Source: Natrinema marinum (GTDB lineage: Archaea > Halobacteriota > Halobacteria > Halobacteriales > Natrialbaceae). Taken from it: a stretch of 64,000 bases of DNA. The first letter of the stretch is position 1. Each line of letters starts with the position of its first letter. A model generated the notes under the pieces. The model saw only the letters and a program-made list of their open reading frames with translations, did not search any database and was not told the DNA's origin. The stretch lies in the NCBI RefSeq assembly GCF_024296685.1, contig NZ_CP100763.1:744001-808000 (forward strand). The letters run 5' to 3'. The translations under genes and the position numbers were made by a program. This document shows, one piece after another, positions 26,186-35,404 of this stretch.

Positions 26186-28048
26186 GTGACGCTGCGATCC
26201 GTCCCGATCGTCGATCGGGTCACCGACGCGTTTTTCGCGCTCGATACGGGCTTTCGGTTCACCTACCTCAACGACCGCGCCGAGACGCTGCTCGAACGCG
26301 ACCGCGAGGAGCTGATCGGCCGGGTCATGTGGGACGAGTTCCCCCAGACCGTCGAGACGCAGTTCCCCGACGGCTTCCACCGCGCGATGGACGAACAGGT
26401 GCCGGTCTCCTTCGAGATCTACCACACCCGCCTCGAGACCTGGTTCGAAGCCCGGGCCTACCCCTCCGAGAGCGGCCTCTCGGTGTACATGCGCGACGTG
26501 ACCGAACGACGCGCCCAGGAGACGACGCTGGCCCAGCACGCGGCCGTCGTCGAGGCGGTCCGGGACGCCATCATCACGCTCGATCGCAACCGCGAGATCG
26601 TCACGGTCAACGGCGCGACCGAGACGATTCTCGGTGCCGACCGATCGACGCTCGTCGGCGAACACATCGAGACCCTGACCGAGCGCGCCGGCATCGCCGA
26701 CGAACACGCCGTCGAGATCGGGCGGGCGATTACGGACGTCGACGTCAGAAACGCCGACCGCCGCCAGCTCGAGTTGCCCTACACCGACCCGGACGGCGAC
26801 GATCGAATGGGCGAGTTCCGGTTCGTCCCGATCGAGGACAACGTCGCGACCGTCGCCGTCGTCGTCCGCGACGTGACCGACCGCCACGAGTACGACCGCG
26901 TCGTCACCTCGCTGCACGAGGTCACCCGGTGGCTTCTCGATTCGGACGACCCCGAGGAGATCTGTGCGATCGCCGTCCACGCGGGCAGCGACCTGCTCGA
27001 CCTCCCCATCAGCGGCGTCTGGCTGCTCGAGGAAGAACAAGGCTACCTCGAGCCGGTCGCCGGCACCGCCGGCGCGCACGACGAGTTCGGCGGCCTCCCG
27101 CGGTTCAACCCCGGCGAGGGGCTCGTCTGGGACGTCTTCGAGGCCGGCGAGGTCGAGCTGTTCGACGACCTCGAGACGATCGAGGAACTCTACAATCCCG
27201 ACACGCCGCTTCGCTCCGAGATCATCGCTCCCATCGGTACCCACGGCGTGCTCATGACCGGCTCGTTCGATCCGAACCGGTTCGACGAGACCGACGTCGA
27301 CCTCATCTCGACGCTCGTCGAGAATACACGGGCCGCGCTGGACCGGGCCGAGCGCGAGCAGGTCCTCCGAAACCGAACGGCCGACCTCGAGCGCCAGACC
27401 GAACGGCTCGAGGCCGTCGCCGAGGTGCTCTCGAGTGACCTCCAACAGCAACTCGAGGCCGTCGCCGACGCGCTCGCCGACGACGCGGCCGGCAAGTGGG
27501 AGTTCCCGCTCGCGGAGGACACCGTCGAGACGACCCTCGACCGGGCCGAACGGCTCGTCGACGACGTTCGGGAGTTCGCCCGCAACGCCACGTCCGTCGG
27601 CACCCGCAGCCGGCTCCGCCTCGAGTCGGCCATCGAGGACGCCGTCGCCGACTCGCGCATCGACGAGGGAAGCGTCGTCGTCGACGCTGCTGCCACGCTT
27701 CGGGCCGATCCCGACCGGTTCGTCCACCTCCTCGAGACGGCCTTCGACAGCGCCAGCGCCCGAGCCGAGGGCGACGTGACGATTCAGATCGGCCTCGTCG
27801 GGTTCGACGACGGGGGCAGCCGCGGCTTCTTCCTCCTCGATGACGCCGTGGAAATCCCGCCGACCGCCCACGACCGGGTTCTCGATCCCACCACGGACGA
27901 CGACACCGCGATCGACGGCCTCGGCCTCGCGCTCGTCCGCGCCGTCGCCGAAGCCCACGGCTGGGACTGTACGGTCACGAACGGCGACAACGGCGGGACG
28001 CGCATCGAAATCAGAGACGTGACGACGCTCGAGCGCCGCCTCGAGTAG
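26186..28048 (+). CDS. PAS-PAS-GAF sensor with degenerate histidine kinase
   Basis: About 620 residues. PAS 1 runs from LRSVPIVDRVTDAFFALD (1-115), PAS 2 from AVVEAVRDAIITLDRNREIVTVNG (120-240), then a GAF domain (250-390), and a C-terminal kinase-like part. In that part the expected H-box reads VAEVLSSDLQQQLEAVADAL, with Ser where the phospho-His should be, and the N-box reads LLETAFDSASARA, without the usual Asn. It therefore probably cannot autophosphorylate. Start is uncertain: GTG 26186 is used here; TTG 26132 is also in frame. It ends 2 bp from the convergent HalX response regulator. Confidence 0.8.
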   Translation: MTLRSVPIVDRVTDAFFALDTGFRFTYLNDRAETLLERDREELIGRVMWDEFPQTVETQFPDGFHRAMDEQVPVSFEIYHTRLETWFEARAYPSESGLSVYMRDVTERRAQETTLAQHAAVVEAVRDAIITLDRNREIVTVNGATETILGADRSTLVGEHIETLTERAGIADEHAVEIGRAITDVDVRNADRRQLELPYTDPDGDDRMGEFRFVPIEDNVATVAVVVRDVTDRHEYDRVVTSLHEVTRWLLDSDDPEEICAIAVHAGSDLLDLPISGVWLLEEEQGYLEPVAGTAGAHDEFGGLPRFNPGEGLVWDVFEAGEVELFDDLETIEELYNPDTPLRSEIIAPIGTHGVLMTGSFDPNRFDETDVDLISTLVENTRAALDRAEREQVLRNRTADLERQTERLEAVAEVLSSDLQQQLEAVADALADDAAGKWEFPLAEDTVETTLDRAERLVDDVREFARNATSVGTRSRLRLESAIEDAVADSRIDEGSVVVDAAATLRADPDRFVHLLETAFDSASARAEGDVTIQIGLVGFDDGGSRGFFLLDDAVEIPPTAHDRVLDPTTDDDTAIDGLGLALVRAVAEAHGWDCTVTNGDNGGTRIEIRDVTTLERRLE

Positions 28049-28050
28049 TA

Positions 28051-28638
28051 CTACTCCGGCACGACGGATTCGCGCGCCATGTCCTGACAGAGCTGTCGAT
28101 ACCCGTCTTGCTCGAGGAGCTCCTGCATCGTGTCGTCGACCTGCACGCGGAGAACCGCCAGCCGGTCTTTGAGTTCGGCGTACTCCTGGCTCGACCGGCG
28201 CTCGGCTTCGGTCTTCTGGTCGTCTAGCAACGCCTTTTTCGAGGCAAGCGCGAAGAACTCCTGTAGTTGCTCGTCGTAGGTCGATCGGAGCAGCAGTTGG
28301 TCGATGATCGCGACCAACTCGTCTTTCGAGACCGGCTTGACGAGGTAGTCGTCGAACCCCATCTCGATGATGTCGAAGTCCGGTTCGACCGCCGTCACCA
28401 TCGCGACTCGGCAGTCGAGTCGCCGCTCCCGGATCGTATCGAGGACGGTGTCGCCCGATAGGCCGGGCATCCGTCGGTCCAGCAGGACGATGTCGGTCTC
28501 CTCGTCGATGGCCTCGAGCGCTTCGCTGCCGTCGTAGGCGGTCTCGACGTGACACTCCTCGCCGAGCCACGCCGCATAGAGGTTCGCGAGGTCGGGCTCG
28601 TCTTCGACGATCAGTACGGACGGGGTATCGGTGGGCAT
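28051..28638 (-). CDS. Response regulator with HalX domain
   Basis: 195 residues. The receiver domain (1-120) has the acidic pair VEDEPD, phosphoacceptor Asp in DIVLLDRRMPGLSGD, Thr in MVTAVEP and Lys in YLVKPVSKDEL. The C-terminal HalX domain (about 125-190) is a helical segment with RSTYDEQLQEFFALASKKALLD and DRLAVLRVQVDDTMQEL, a family almost confined to haloarchaea. Output mechanism unknown. It faces the degenerate sensor kinase tail to tail with 2 bp between, suggesting a functional pair. Confidence 0.9.
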   Translation of the reverse strand: MPTDTPSVLIVEDEPDLANLYAAWLGEECHVETAYDGSEALEAIDEETDIVLLDRRMPGLSGDTVLDTIRERRLDCRVAMVTAVEPDFDIIEMGFDDYLVKPVSKDELVAIIDQLLLRSTYDEQLQEFFALASKKALLDDQKTEAERRSSQEYAELKDRLAVLRVQVDDTMQELLEQDGYRQLCQDMARESVVPE

Positions 28639-28685
28639 CGGAGTTCCTCCTGTACGGTCGACTCGTTGAACGAATCGTCCCGAAC

Positions 28686-28699
28686 GTATATCAATATAC
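28686..28699. promoter_or_regulatory. Palindromic TATA region GTATAT-CA-ATATAC
   Basis: This AT-rich inverted repeat lies about 50-60 bp upstream of the HalX regulator start (28638). It can provide a TATA box on the minus strand, with a leader of about 25 nt. Confidence 0.4.
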
Positions 28700-28808
28700 C
28701 GGACAATTTAGCGGAGTGAGCCGCCGATATTCGATCACTCGGCGACGATTTCGACGGAAAGGCAACGGATACGTACACGGGGTATCGCCAGTCGCTCGCG
28801 CGCGGTCG

Positions 28809-30941
28809 TCACTCGAGTTCGCGTTCGATCGTCGCGCGCCGGTCGCGAATCGCGGCCGCGTCGGTCTCGATGGTCCGCTCGCCGAGGTCGATCGTCAGCC
28901 GCCCGTCGTCGGTCGCGGCCCCGAGCTCGACGACCGGGGCGACGCCGTCGAACGCCTCGCGGACTGTCTCGACCGACTCGGTCTGGATCAGCGCGCGGCC
29001 CGGCTGTTCGTGGAACAGCGCGGCCGCCGGATCGTCGCCCGGAATCGAGACGGCAAGGCCGGCCTCGTCGGTGACCATCTCGGCCAGCGAGACCGCGAGG
29101 CCGCCGTGGCTGACGTCGTGGACCGCGAGCGTCGACTCGTCGTCGGCGACCGCCGCGAGCGTTTCGATCAGGGCCGCAGGGTCGTCGGGTAGTTTCGAGA
29201 ACCCGTCGCTGCCGCCGAACTGCGCGAGGTACTCGGAGCCGCCGAGCGACGGCTCGCCGCTCTCGAGTCCGAGATCGCCGACCAGCACGAGGTCGCCCTC
29301 GGGTTCGACCGCCAGCGGCGGCGCGTCGTACCCCGCCTTCGAACCGACCATCGCGAGCGTCGGCGTCGGCGGGATCGGCCCCGCGACGGAGTCGTTGTAC
29401 AGCGAGACGTTGCCGCCAACGACCGGCGTCGACAGCGTCTCGCACATCTCGGCGAGGCCGTCGACGATCCCCGTGAAGCCGCCGTAGACGTCGGGCTTCT
29501 CCGGATTGCCGCCGTTGAGACAGTCGACCGCGGCCAGCGGCGTCGCGCCCTTGGCCGCGATGTTCGTCGCGTTCTCGAGGGCGATCGCGCGAGCCCCCTC
29601 CCGCGGGGCGGCGTCGGTCCAGTTCGGCGCGGCACCGGAGGAGATCGCGAGTCCCTGCTCGGCTTCTCGGACCGCGACGATCGCCGCGTCGTCGCCCGGC
29701 CCCACGCTCGTTCGGACGCCGACCTCGTGGTCGTACTGGCGGTAGACCCACCGCTTCGAGGCGGTGTTCGGACTCGAGACGATCGCTTCGAAGGCCTCCT
29801 CGGGATCGACCTCGGGCAGGTCGGTCGCGGGCGGGTCGGGAGCTTCGGTCTCAAGGTCGTTCATCGGCGCGCCCTCGCCGAGGAAGTAGGCGTCGACGTC
29901 GACGACTGCCTCGCCGTCAAACGTGCAGACGTAGTTGCCGTCGGTGACCTCGCCGATGACCGAACAGCCCAGATCGAACCGCTCTGCGATCTCGCGGACG
30001 CGATCGACGTTGTCGGGTTCGACCTCGTAACACATCCGCTCCTGAGACTCGGCGAGCAGGATCTCCAAGGCCGACATGTTCGGCTCGCGCTGGTGGACCC
30101 GCTCGAGCTCGATGTCGGCCCCGAGATTCGCTTTGGCGGCCATCTCGCTCGAGGCGCCGCCGAGACCGGCGGCACCGAGGTCGCGGGCCGATTCGATCAG
30201 GTTCTCGTCGACGAGGACTTCGTTGGCCTCGATAAGGAGCTTCTCGGCGTAGGGGTCGCCGACCTGGACCGCGGGCCGGTCTTCGGTTTCGGCGTCCTCC
30301 GCGAGATCCTCGCTCGCGAAGCTCGCGCCGCCGAGTCCGTCGCGACCGGTGGCGTTCCCGACGAGGACGAGTTTGTTACCGGGTTCCTGCGCTTCGGCGG
30401 TGACGAGTCGTTCCTCGTTCGTCAGGCCGACGCAGGCGACGTTGACCAGCGGATTCCCCTCGTAATCGGGGTGGAAGTCGACGCTGCCGGCGACCGTCGG
30501 GACGCCGATGCAGTTGCCGTAGTGGCTGATCCCCTCGACGACGCCCTCGAAGAGGTACTTCGAGTGCTCGCGGTCGAACCCGCCGAAGTACAGCGAGTCC
30601 GCGAGCGCGATCGGGTACGCGCCCATCGAGAGCGTGTCCCGGACGATGCCGCCGACGCCGGTCGCCGCGCCGTCGAACGGGTCCACGTAGGAGGGGTGGT
30701 TGTGGCTCTCGATCCCCATCGTGATGTAGTTCTCCTCGTCGAGTGCGACGACCGCCGCGTCGTCGCCCGGCCCGACGACGACCTGCTCGCCCTCGCTGTC
30801 GAACGCCGACAGCAGCGGTCGCGATGAGCGGTACGCGCAGTGCTCGCTCCAGAGGTTCTCGAACAGTGCCGCCTCCGCTCGCGTCGGCTCCCGCCCCAGC
30901 TCGGAAACGACGAGTTCGCGGTCCGAATCGGCAAGACTCAT
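28809..30941 (-). CDS. purL: Phosphoribosylformylglycinamidine synthase subunit PurL
   Basis: 710 residues, the length of the small (archaeal/Gram-positive) PurL. Conserved parts include [64 protein letters not shown] and the second-half [18 protein letters not shown]. It converts FGAR to FGAM with ATP and ammonia supplied by PurQ, together with PurS, in purine synthesis. purS and purQ are not adjacent. Transcribed alone in this window. Confidence 0.96.
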   Translation of the reverse strand: MSLADSDRELVVSELGREPTRAEAALFENLWSEHCAYRSSRPLLSAFDSEGEQVVVGPGDDAAVVALDEENYITMGIESHNHPSYVDPFDGAATGVGGIVRDTLSMGAYPIALADSLYFGGFDREHSKYLFEGVVEGISHYGNCIGVPTVAGSVDFHPDYEGNPLVNVACVGLTNEERLVTAEAQEPGNKLVLVGNATGRDGLGGASFASEDLAEDAETEDRPAVQVGDPYAEKLLIEANEVLVDENLIESARDLGAAGLGGASSEMAAKANLGADIELERVHQREPNMSALEILLAESQERMCYEVEPDNVDRVREIAERFDLGCSVIGEVTDGNYVCTFDGEAVVDVDAYFLGEGAPMNDLETEAPDPPATDLPEVDPEEAFEAIVSSPNTASKRWVYRQYDHEVGVRTSVGPGDDAAIVAVREAEQGLAISSGAAPNWTDAAPREGARAIALENATNIAAKGATPLAAVDCLNGGNPEKPDVYGGFTGIVDGLAEMCETLSTPVVGGNVSLYNDSVAGPIPPTPTLAMVGSKAGYDAPPLAVEPEGDLVLVGDLGLESGEPSLGGSEYLAQFGGSDGFSKLPDDPAALIETLAAVADDESTLAVHDVSHGGLAVSLAEMVTDEAGLAVSIPGDDPAAALFHEQPGRALIQTESVETVREAFDGVAPVVELGAATDDGRLTIDLGERTIETDAAAIRDRRATIERELE

Positions 30942-31086
30942 TCATCTAGGTGGTGAAAGCCGGTTGGTAAATGGGTTTCTATGTCCACGTTCGTGCATTG
31001 ATCGACGACACTCGATACAGGCGGCGAGACGAGGGTCGACGACTCGTCGGAACGCTTACCGGAGTCCAGTGAGACGCTGTGGACGA

Positions 31087-31473
31087 ATGACCGACGAACG
31101 CGCCGAGTATCCGGAATCGGTCGATGTCCTCCGGTACGAGACGCCGACTGGGAGCAGCTATCGATCGGTTCCAGCGGGCGACGGGGAACCGATCGTCGTC
31201 GCTCACGCCGACGAGTTCCAACGGCAGGTCTGGATCCGTCGAATCACGGTCGCGGGTGCTGCGATCGCTGCAATCTTCGTCAGCGCGCTGTTCCGTCGCG
31301 TGCTACTCGGCGCAGCCGTGGCCGCGATTCTGGCCGGGTCCCTTTGGACGTTCGATCTCGATCGCGACGGATCCGTCCCGACGCTCGTCGACGAAGGAAT
31401 CCGGCGCGACAGAGCGTCGTCGACCTACGATATCGATGTTCACACCGCGGACCCCTGGTCCGGAGGGGAGTAG
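31087..31473 (+). CDS. Haloarchaeal two-helix membrane protein
   Basis: 128 residues. N-terminal soluble part (1-50, RAEYPESVDVLRYETPTGSSY), then two adjacent hydrophobic helices (ITVAGAAIAAIFVSALF and VLLGAAVAAILAGSLWTF), then an acidic tail ending DPWSGGE. I do not recognise the family. ATG 31087 begins the acidic, family-like sequence; the frame continues upstream to 30964 but with Arg-rich, leader-like codons. It lies between purL (divergent) and the PHP gene. Confidence 0.6.
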   Translation: MTDERAEYPESVDVLRYETPTGSSYRSVPAGDGEPIVVAHADEFQRQVWIRRITVAGAAIAAIFVSALFRRVLLGAAVAAILAGSLWTFDLDRDGSVPTLVDEGIRRDRASSTYDIDVHTADPWSGGE

Positions 31474-31601
31474 CGTTCCTCGCGGAACGTCCGCCCGACG
31501 CCGGCGATACCTCGTCGTACTGCCACCTCGTCGGGAGCGGGCGACGCTCGAGCGCAACGTCAATCGAGCCGTTTTTGATCAGCCCGTCTAAACGTACGCT
31601 C

Positions 31602-32285
31602 GTGCTGTCGGTCGAACTTCACACGCACTCGTCGCTGTCCTACGACGGCCGCGACCCGGTCGAGTTGATTCTCGAGCAGGCCGAAGCCGTCGGCCTCGAC
31701 GCCATCGCGGTCACGGACCACGACGAGATCGACGCGAGCCTCGAGGCGGCCGAGCGCGCGCCCGACTACGGCCTCGTCGGCATTCCGGGCATGGAAATCT
31801 CGAGCAAGGCCGGCCACGTCCTCGGGCTGGGACTCGAGGAGGCCGTCCCGCCCGGACTCTCCTTCGAGTCGACGCTCGAGGCGATCCGCGACCAGGACGG
31901 GCTGGCGGTGATCCCCCATCCGTTTCAGGAGTCACGCCACGGCGTGATGGCTCGCATCTCCCGCGAGGAACTCGCCGAGGGCGACGCCATCGAGGTCTAC
32001 AACTCCCGGCTCTTCACCGGGCGGGCGAACCGTCAGGCCGAACGGTACGCCCGCTCGCGGGATCTGCCGATGACCGCCGGCAGCGACGCCCACATCAGCG
32101 AGATGGTCGGCCAGGCGATCACCCGCGTCGACGCCGACGAGCGCACGGCCGACGCGATCCTCGAGGCGATCGCGGACGGCCGAACGACCGTCGAAGGAAA
32201 GCGAACGCCGTGGCGGATCAGCGTCCAGCAGTTCGCCGGCGGCGTCACGCGACGGCTCGGCCACGTCTTCAAACTGTTCCGATGA
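31602..32285 (+). CDS. PHP-domain metal-dependent phosphoesterase
   Basis: 227 residues, starting at GTG 31602 (MLSVELHTHSSLSYDG), because the conserved HTHSSLSYDG begins only six residues later and no ATG is near. Metal-binding motifs are HTHS, DHDEID, GMEISSKAGHVLGLG, IPHPFQ and SDAH. The family hydrolyses phosphoesters such as nucleotides or histidinol phosphate; substrate unknown. Its stop overlaps the start of the following PP-loop gene by 4 bp (ATGA), so the two are translationally coupled. Confidence 0.88.
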   Translation: MLSVELHTHSSLSYDGRDPVELILEQAEAVGLDAIAVTDHDEIDASLEAAERAPDYGLVGIPGMEISSKAGHVLGLGLEEAVPPGLSFESTLEAIRDQDGLAVIPHPFQESRHGVMARISREELAEGDAIEVYNSRLFTGRANRQAERYARSRDLPMTAGSDAHISEMVGQAITRVDADERTADAILEAIADGRTTVEGKRTPWRISVQQFAGGVTRRLGHVFKLFR

Positions 32286-33424
32286 CTTCACCACCGACGA
32301 CCGACACGACGCTTCGCGGTGCCGACCCGACGACTGTCCGCGACGCCATAGAGCGCGGCGACCCACTGCCGGGAACGAGCGGCTTCGCGGGCGAACTCGA
32401 CGGCCGTCTCGTTCGGGACGTATTGGGTCGTGTCCCGCTGCTCGTCGAGGGTGACTCCGAGGCCGAGACCGCGGGCCCGGCGTGGGCCTTCGCGCCGTCC
32501 GAACTCGCGGAACCGCGTCTCTTTCCGGCCGGCGCGGTCGCGCCGGTCGACGACCCTGTTTCCGGGCAGGAACCGCGCTGGACGCTCCCCGACCCGGAGC
32601 CGGAGTCGGACCCCGATACTGCGATCGAAACCCTCGAGCGCGCGATCGAGACGGCGACCGAGGCCGTCCAGCGGGACGATCGGTCGATCGCCGTCGCCTT
32701 CTCCGGCGGCGTCGACTCGGCGCTGGTCGCCGCACTGCTCGACGCGCCGCTGTACGTCGTCGGCTTCTCCGACAGCCACGACGTCGACGCGGCGCGCACG
32801 GCCGCCGACGCGATGGGCCGTGACCTCGCCGTGGTCGAACTCGAGCCGGCCGACTTGGAACGGGCCGTCCCCGAGGTGGCGCGGGCGACCCGCCGGACGA
32901 ACGCGATGGATGTCCAGATCGCGCTCCCACTTTATCTGGTCGGCGAGCGCGTCGCCGCCGACGGCTTCGACGCGCTCGCGGTCGGGCAGGGCGCGGACGA
33001 ACTGTTCGGCGGCTACGAGAAGGTCGTCCACCTCGATCACCGCGTCGCGGCCGAGACGGTTCGGGGAGCCGTCCGCGAACAGGTGGACAGTCTGTCCGAG
33101 CAGCTCCCGCGGGACGTGTTGACGATCGAGGCGGCGGGCCTCGAGCCGGTCGCGCCGTTTCTCCACGACGCCGTCGTCGAGGCCGCGCTCCGACTGCCGG
33201 ACGACCTGCTGGCCGACGAGGACGAACGCAAACGCGGCTTTCGACGTGTCGCCGCCCGTCACTTACCGACCGAGATCGCAACGCGGGACAAGAAGGCGGT
33301 CCAGTACGGCAGCCTGGTCGCCCGCGAACTCGACCGGCTCGCCCGCCAGGCGGGGTACAAACGCCGGATGGACGATCACGTCTCGAAGTACATCGAGTCG
33401 CTGCTCGCGGACGCGGCGGCGTAG
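32282..33424 (+). CDS. Asparagine synthase-like PP-loop protein without glutaminase domain
   Basis: 380 residues. The AMP-binding PP-loop is AVAFSGGVDSALVAALL, and a later block GQGADELFGGYEKVVHLD matches the C-terminal synthetase domain of asparagine synthase B. The N-terminal Ntn glutaminase domain, which would begin with Cys2, is missing; residues 1-115 are a different, unrecognised domain. It may use free ammonia or catalyse another adenylation/amidation. It is coupled to the PHP gene by a 4-bp overlap. Confidence 0.8.
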   Translation: MTSPPTTDTTLRGADPTTVRDAIERGDPLPGTSGFAGELDGRLVRDVLGRVPLLVEGDSEAETAGPAWAFAPSELAEPRLFPAGAVAPVDDPVSGQEPRWTLPDPEPESDPDTAIETLERAIETATEAVQRDDRSIAVAFSGGVDSALVAALLDAPLYVVGFSDSHDVDAARTAADAMGRDLAVVELEPADLERAVPEVARATRRTNAMDVQIALPLYLVGERVAADGFDALAVGQGADELFGGYEKVVHLDHRVAAETVRGAVREQVDSLSEQLPRDVLTIEAAGLEPVAPFLHDAVVEAALRLPDDLLADEDERKRGFRRVAARHLPTEIATRDKKAVQYGSLVARELDRLARQAGYKRRMDDHVSKYIESLLADAAA

Positions 33425-33446
33425 TCCGGCCGATTTTCACCGATCG

Positions 33447-33800
33447 CTACGAGGGGAGCGGACAGAGGCTCGCGGTGAAGACCACCCGTTCGTCGGTCTC
33501 GTTTCGCGCGCCGTGGTCGACCCCGCGCTCGTGGTGGACGACGCCGGGCGCATCGACCCGTTCGCTGTTCTCTCCCTGAAGCACGGTCACCGTCCCCTCG
33601 AGTACGTGAAAGACGTTCGTGCTCTCGGCGTGGTCGTGGGCCTCGAGTTCAGCGCCCGGTCCGAGCGCGAAGGCTTTGACGAGGATGTCGTCGGTCACAA
33701 CCAGTTCCGCGGTCTCGATCTCGCCGTCCCCCGGTTCGAGGCTGGCGATCGCGTCGGCGTAACTGTCGAGCATGCGAAGCGGTTCGACGGCCGACACCAA
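33447..33800 (-). CDS. Cupin-domain protein
   Basis: 117 residues. Cupin motif 1 is HDHAESTNVFHVLEG and motif 2 is PGVVHHERGVDHGARN; together they provide the His set for a metal ion in a small beta-barrel. Role unknown. The start could be 33800 (MVSAVEP) or 33773 (MLDSYAD). It is convergent with the PP-loop gene. Confidence 0.82.
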   Translation of the reverse strand: MVSAVEPLRMLDSYADAIASLEPGDGEIETAELVVTDDILVKAFALGPGAELEAHDHAESTNVFHVLEGTVTVLQGENSERVDAPGVVHHERGVDHGARNETDERVVFTASLCPLPS

Positions 33801-33865
33801 AACGACGGGGGAATAGGAGAGCGGGGGAGAGGACGGCGGCTGCTACAGCGCGGCGGACCGGACGA

Positions 33866-34957
33866 TCAGTCTTTCGTCTCGGTCGGCAGTTTGTTCGCCG
33901 GCTCGTGTTCGACGTTCTCGGAGACGGTTCGGCGGTTCATCTCGCCGATACGGTCCGCGATTTCGCCGACGACGTCCTCGAGGGAGCTCTGGACCTCGCT
34001 GTCGTCGTCCTTGACGAGCGCGCCCTTGCTGCCGTCGGCCCCGAAGTCGGGGTGAATCGGAATCCGACCCAACAGGGGGACGTCGTACTTGTCGACGATC
34101 GTGTCCGCGCCGCCGGTGCCGAACAGGCCGTGCTGGTCGCCACAGGAGGGACAGATGAACGAGCTCATGTTCTCGACGATGCCCAGCACCGGCGTGTCGT
34201 GCTTGTTGAACATCTGGACCCCTTTTCGGGTGTCGTCCAAAGCCATCTCCTGGGGCGTCGTGACGACGACCGAGCCGGTGACGGGCATCGACTGGAGCAG
34301 GTTCAGCGTCGCATCGCCGGTCCCCGGCGGGAGGTCGACGATGAGATAGTCGAGGCGTCCCCACTCGACGCCCTCGAGGAACTTCATCATGAACTTGTTG
34401 ACCATCGGGCCGCGAAGGATAGCGGGGTCGTCTTCGTCTTCCATCAGCATCCCCATGCTGATGATACGGACGCCGTCCGAACGGGGAGGCACGATCTCCT
34501 CGTTCGGTGTGACGCCGGGTTCGCTCTCCGGTGGGAGGATCTGTGGCACGTTCGGCCCGTGAATGTCGGCATCGAGCAGCCCCACCATCGCGCCGCGCTT
34601 CTGGAGGCCGGCGGCCAGGTTGGCCGCGACCGTCGTCTTGCCCACGCCACCCTTCCCGGAGGAGACGGCGATGACGTTCCGGACGCGCGGGAGTACCTCG
34701 TCGTCGAAGCCGTGTTCTTCGCCGACGTGAGCCCGCAGGTCGGGCTCGAGGCCGGACTCCTCGATGACCTCGCGGATCCGGTTGCCGAGCTCGAGTTCTG
34801 AGGGCGCATACGGCGCGTTGAACGCGAGCGAGATCCGGGCCGTCTCGTCGTCGATCGTGACGTCGTTGACCAGACCCAGCGAGACGATGTCCTCGCCGAT
34901 GTCGGGGTCTTCGACGCCCTCGAGTTTGATTTCGAGTTCGTGTTCTGTGATACTCAT
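33866..34957 (-). CDS. mrp: Mrp/NBP35-type P-loop ATPase
   Basis: 363 residues. Residues 1-80 form a MIP18/DUF59-like domain; the deviant Walker A is SSGKGGVGKTTVAANLA at 99-115, then LLDADIHGPNVPQIL, and a C-terminal FICPSCGDQHGLFG supplies the CxxC that carries a bridging Fe-S cluster in dimers. It is an Fe-S cluster carrier/assembly ATPase in the cytosol. Located just downstream of an Fe-S protein operon, though with its own promoter region. Confidence 0.92.
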   Translation of the reverse strand: MSITEHELEIKLEGVEDPDIGEDIVSLGLVNDVTIDDETARISLAFNAPYAPSELELGNRIREVIEESGLEPDLRAHVGEEHGFDDEVLPRVRNVIAVSSGKGGVGKTTVAANLAAGLQKRGAMVGLLDADIHGPNVPQILPPESEPGVTPNEEIVPPRSDGVRIISMGMLMEDEDDPAILRGPMVNKFMMKFLEGVEWGRLDYLIVDLPPGTGDATLNLLQSMPVTGSVVVTTPQEMALDDTRKGVQMFNKHDTPVLGIVENMSSFICPSCGDQHGLFGTGGADTIVDKYDVPLLGRIPIHPDFGADGSKGALVKDDDSEVQSSLEDVVGEIADRIGEMNRRTVSENVEHEPANKLPTETKD

Positions 34958-35095
34958 AGTGACTGTGTGCTAGACGAGAGAAGGGTGCGCAACGGGATAC
35001 GTGTGATGGTTCGGAGTTCGAACGCCGCGACTCGAGACCGTCGTGTGCCAAAAATGAAAACCGGTGTTCGGTGATCGGATGCGATACGACGACGG

Positions 35096-35404
35096 TTACG
35101 GCGGGCCGACGCTGCTAATCGGCTCCGGCGGGCCGCCGTAGAAGACGACGCCGATTAGGACGGTCAGGATGAACATCCCGACCCACATCGAGGTCGTCAG
35201 GCCGACGAGGTAGCTCACGCCGATGAGTCCAGTCTTCGTGTCGCGGGGTTTACCGAGGAACCAGGCCGCGAGCATGATGTAGACCGGGACCAGGATGATC
35301 GCGAAGATGACGTAGGTCCCTTCGTTAGCGAAGCCGGTGAGGCCCTTCGTCCCGTCGTAGCCGTGATACAGGAGCGTCGAGAGGATCGTTTGCGTGGTAC
35401 TCAT
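35096..35404 (-). CDS. Small membrane subunit of NrfD-type complex
   Basis: 102 residues with two clear membrane helices (YVIFAIILVPVYIMLAAWFL and STMWVGMFILTVLIGVVFYGG). Its start overlaps the stop of the NrfD-like gene by 4 bp, so it is very likely a third subunit of the same membrane complex. I do not recognise the family beyond this context. Two TM hairpin proteins of this kind often stabilise membrane anchors of redox complexes. Confidence 0.65.
   Translation of the reverse strand: MSTTQTILSTLLYHGYDGTKGLTGFANEGTYVIFAIILVPVYIMLAAWFLGKPRDTKTGLIGVSYLVGLTTSMWVGMFILTVLIGVVFYGGPPEPISSVGPP

Noticed and set aside
26078..28570. Very long open frame antisense to the PAS-GAF sensor and HalX regulator
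   Set aside because: High-GC antisense frame; Arg/Gly/Asp-rich low-complexity translation with no domains, while both overlapping genes on the other strand are well supported.
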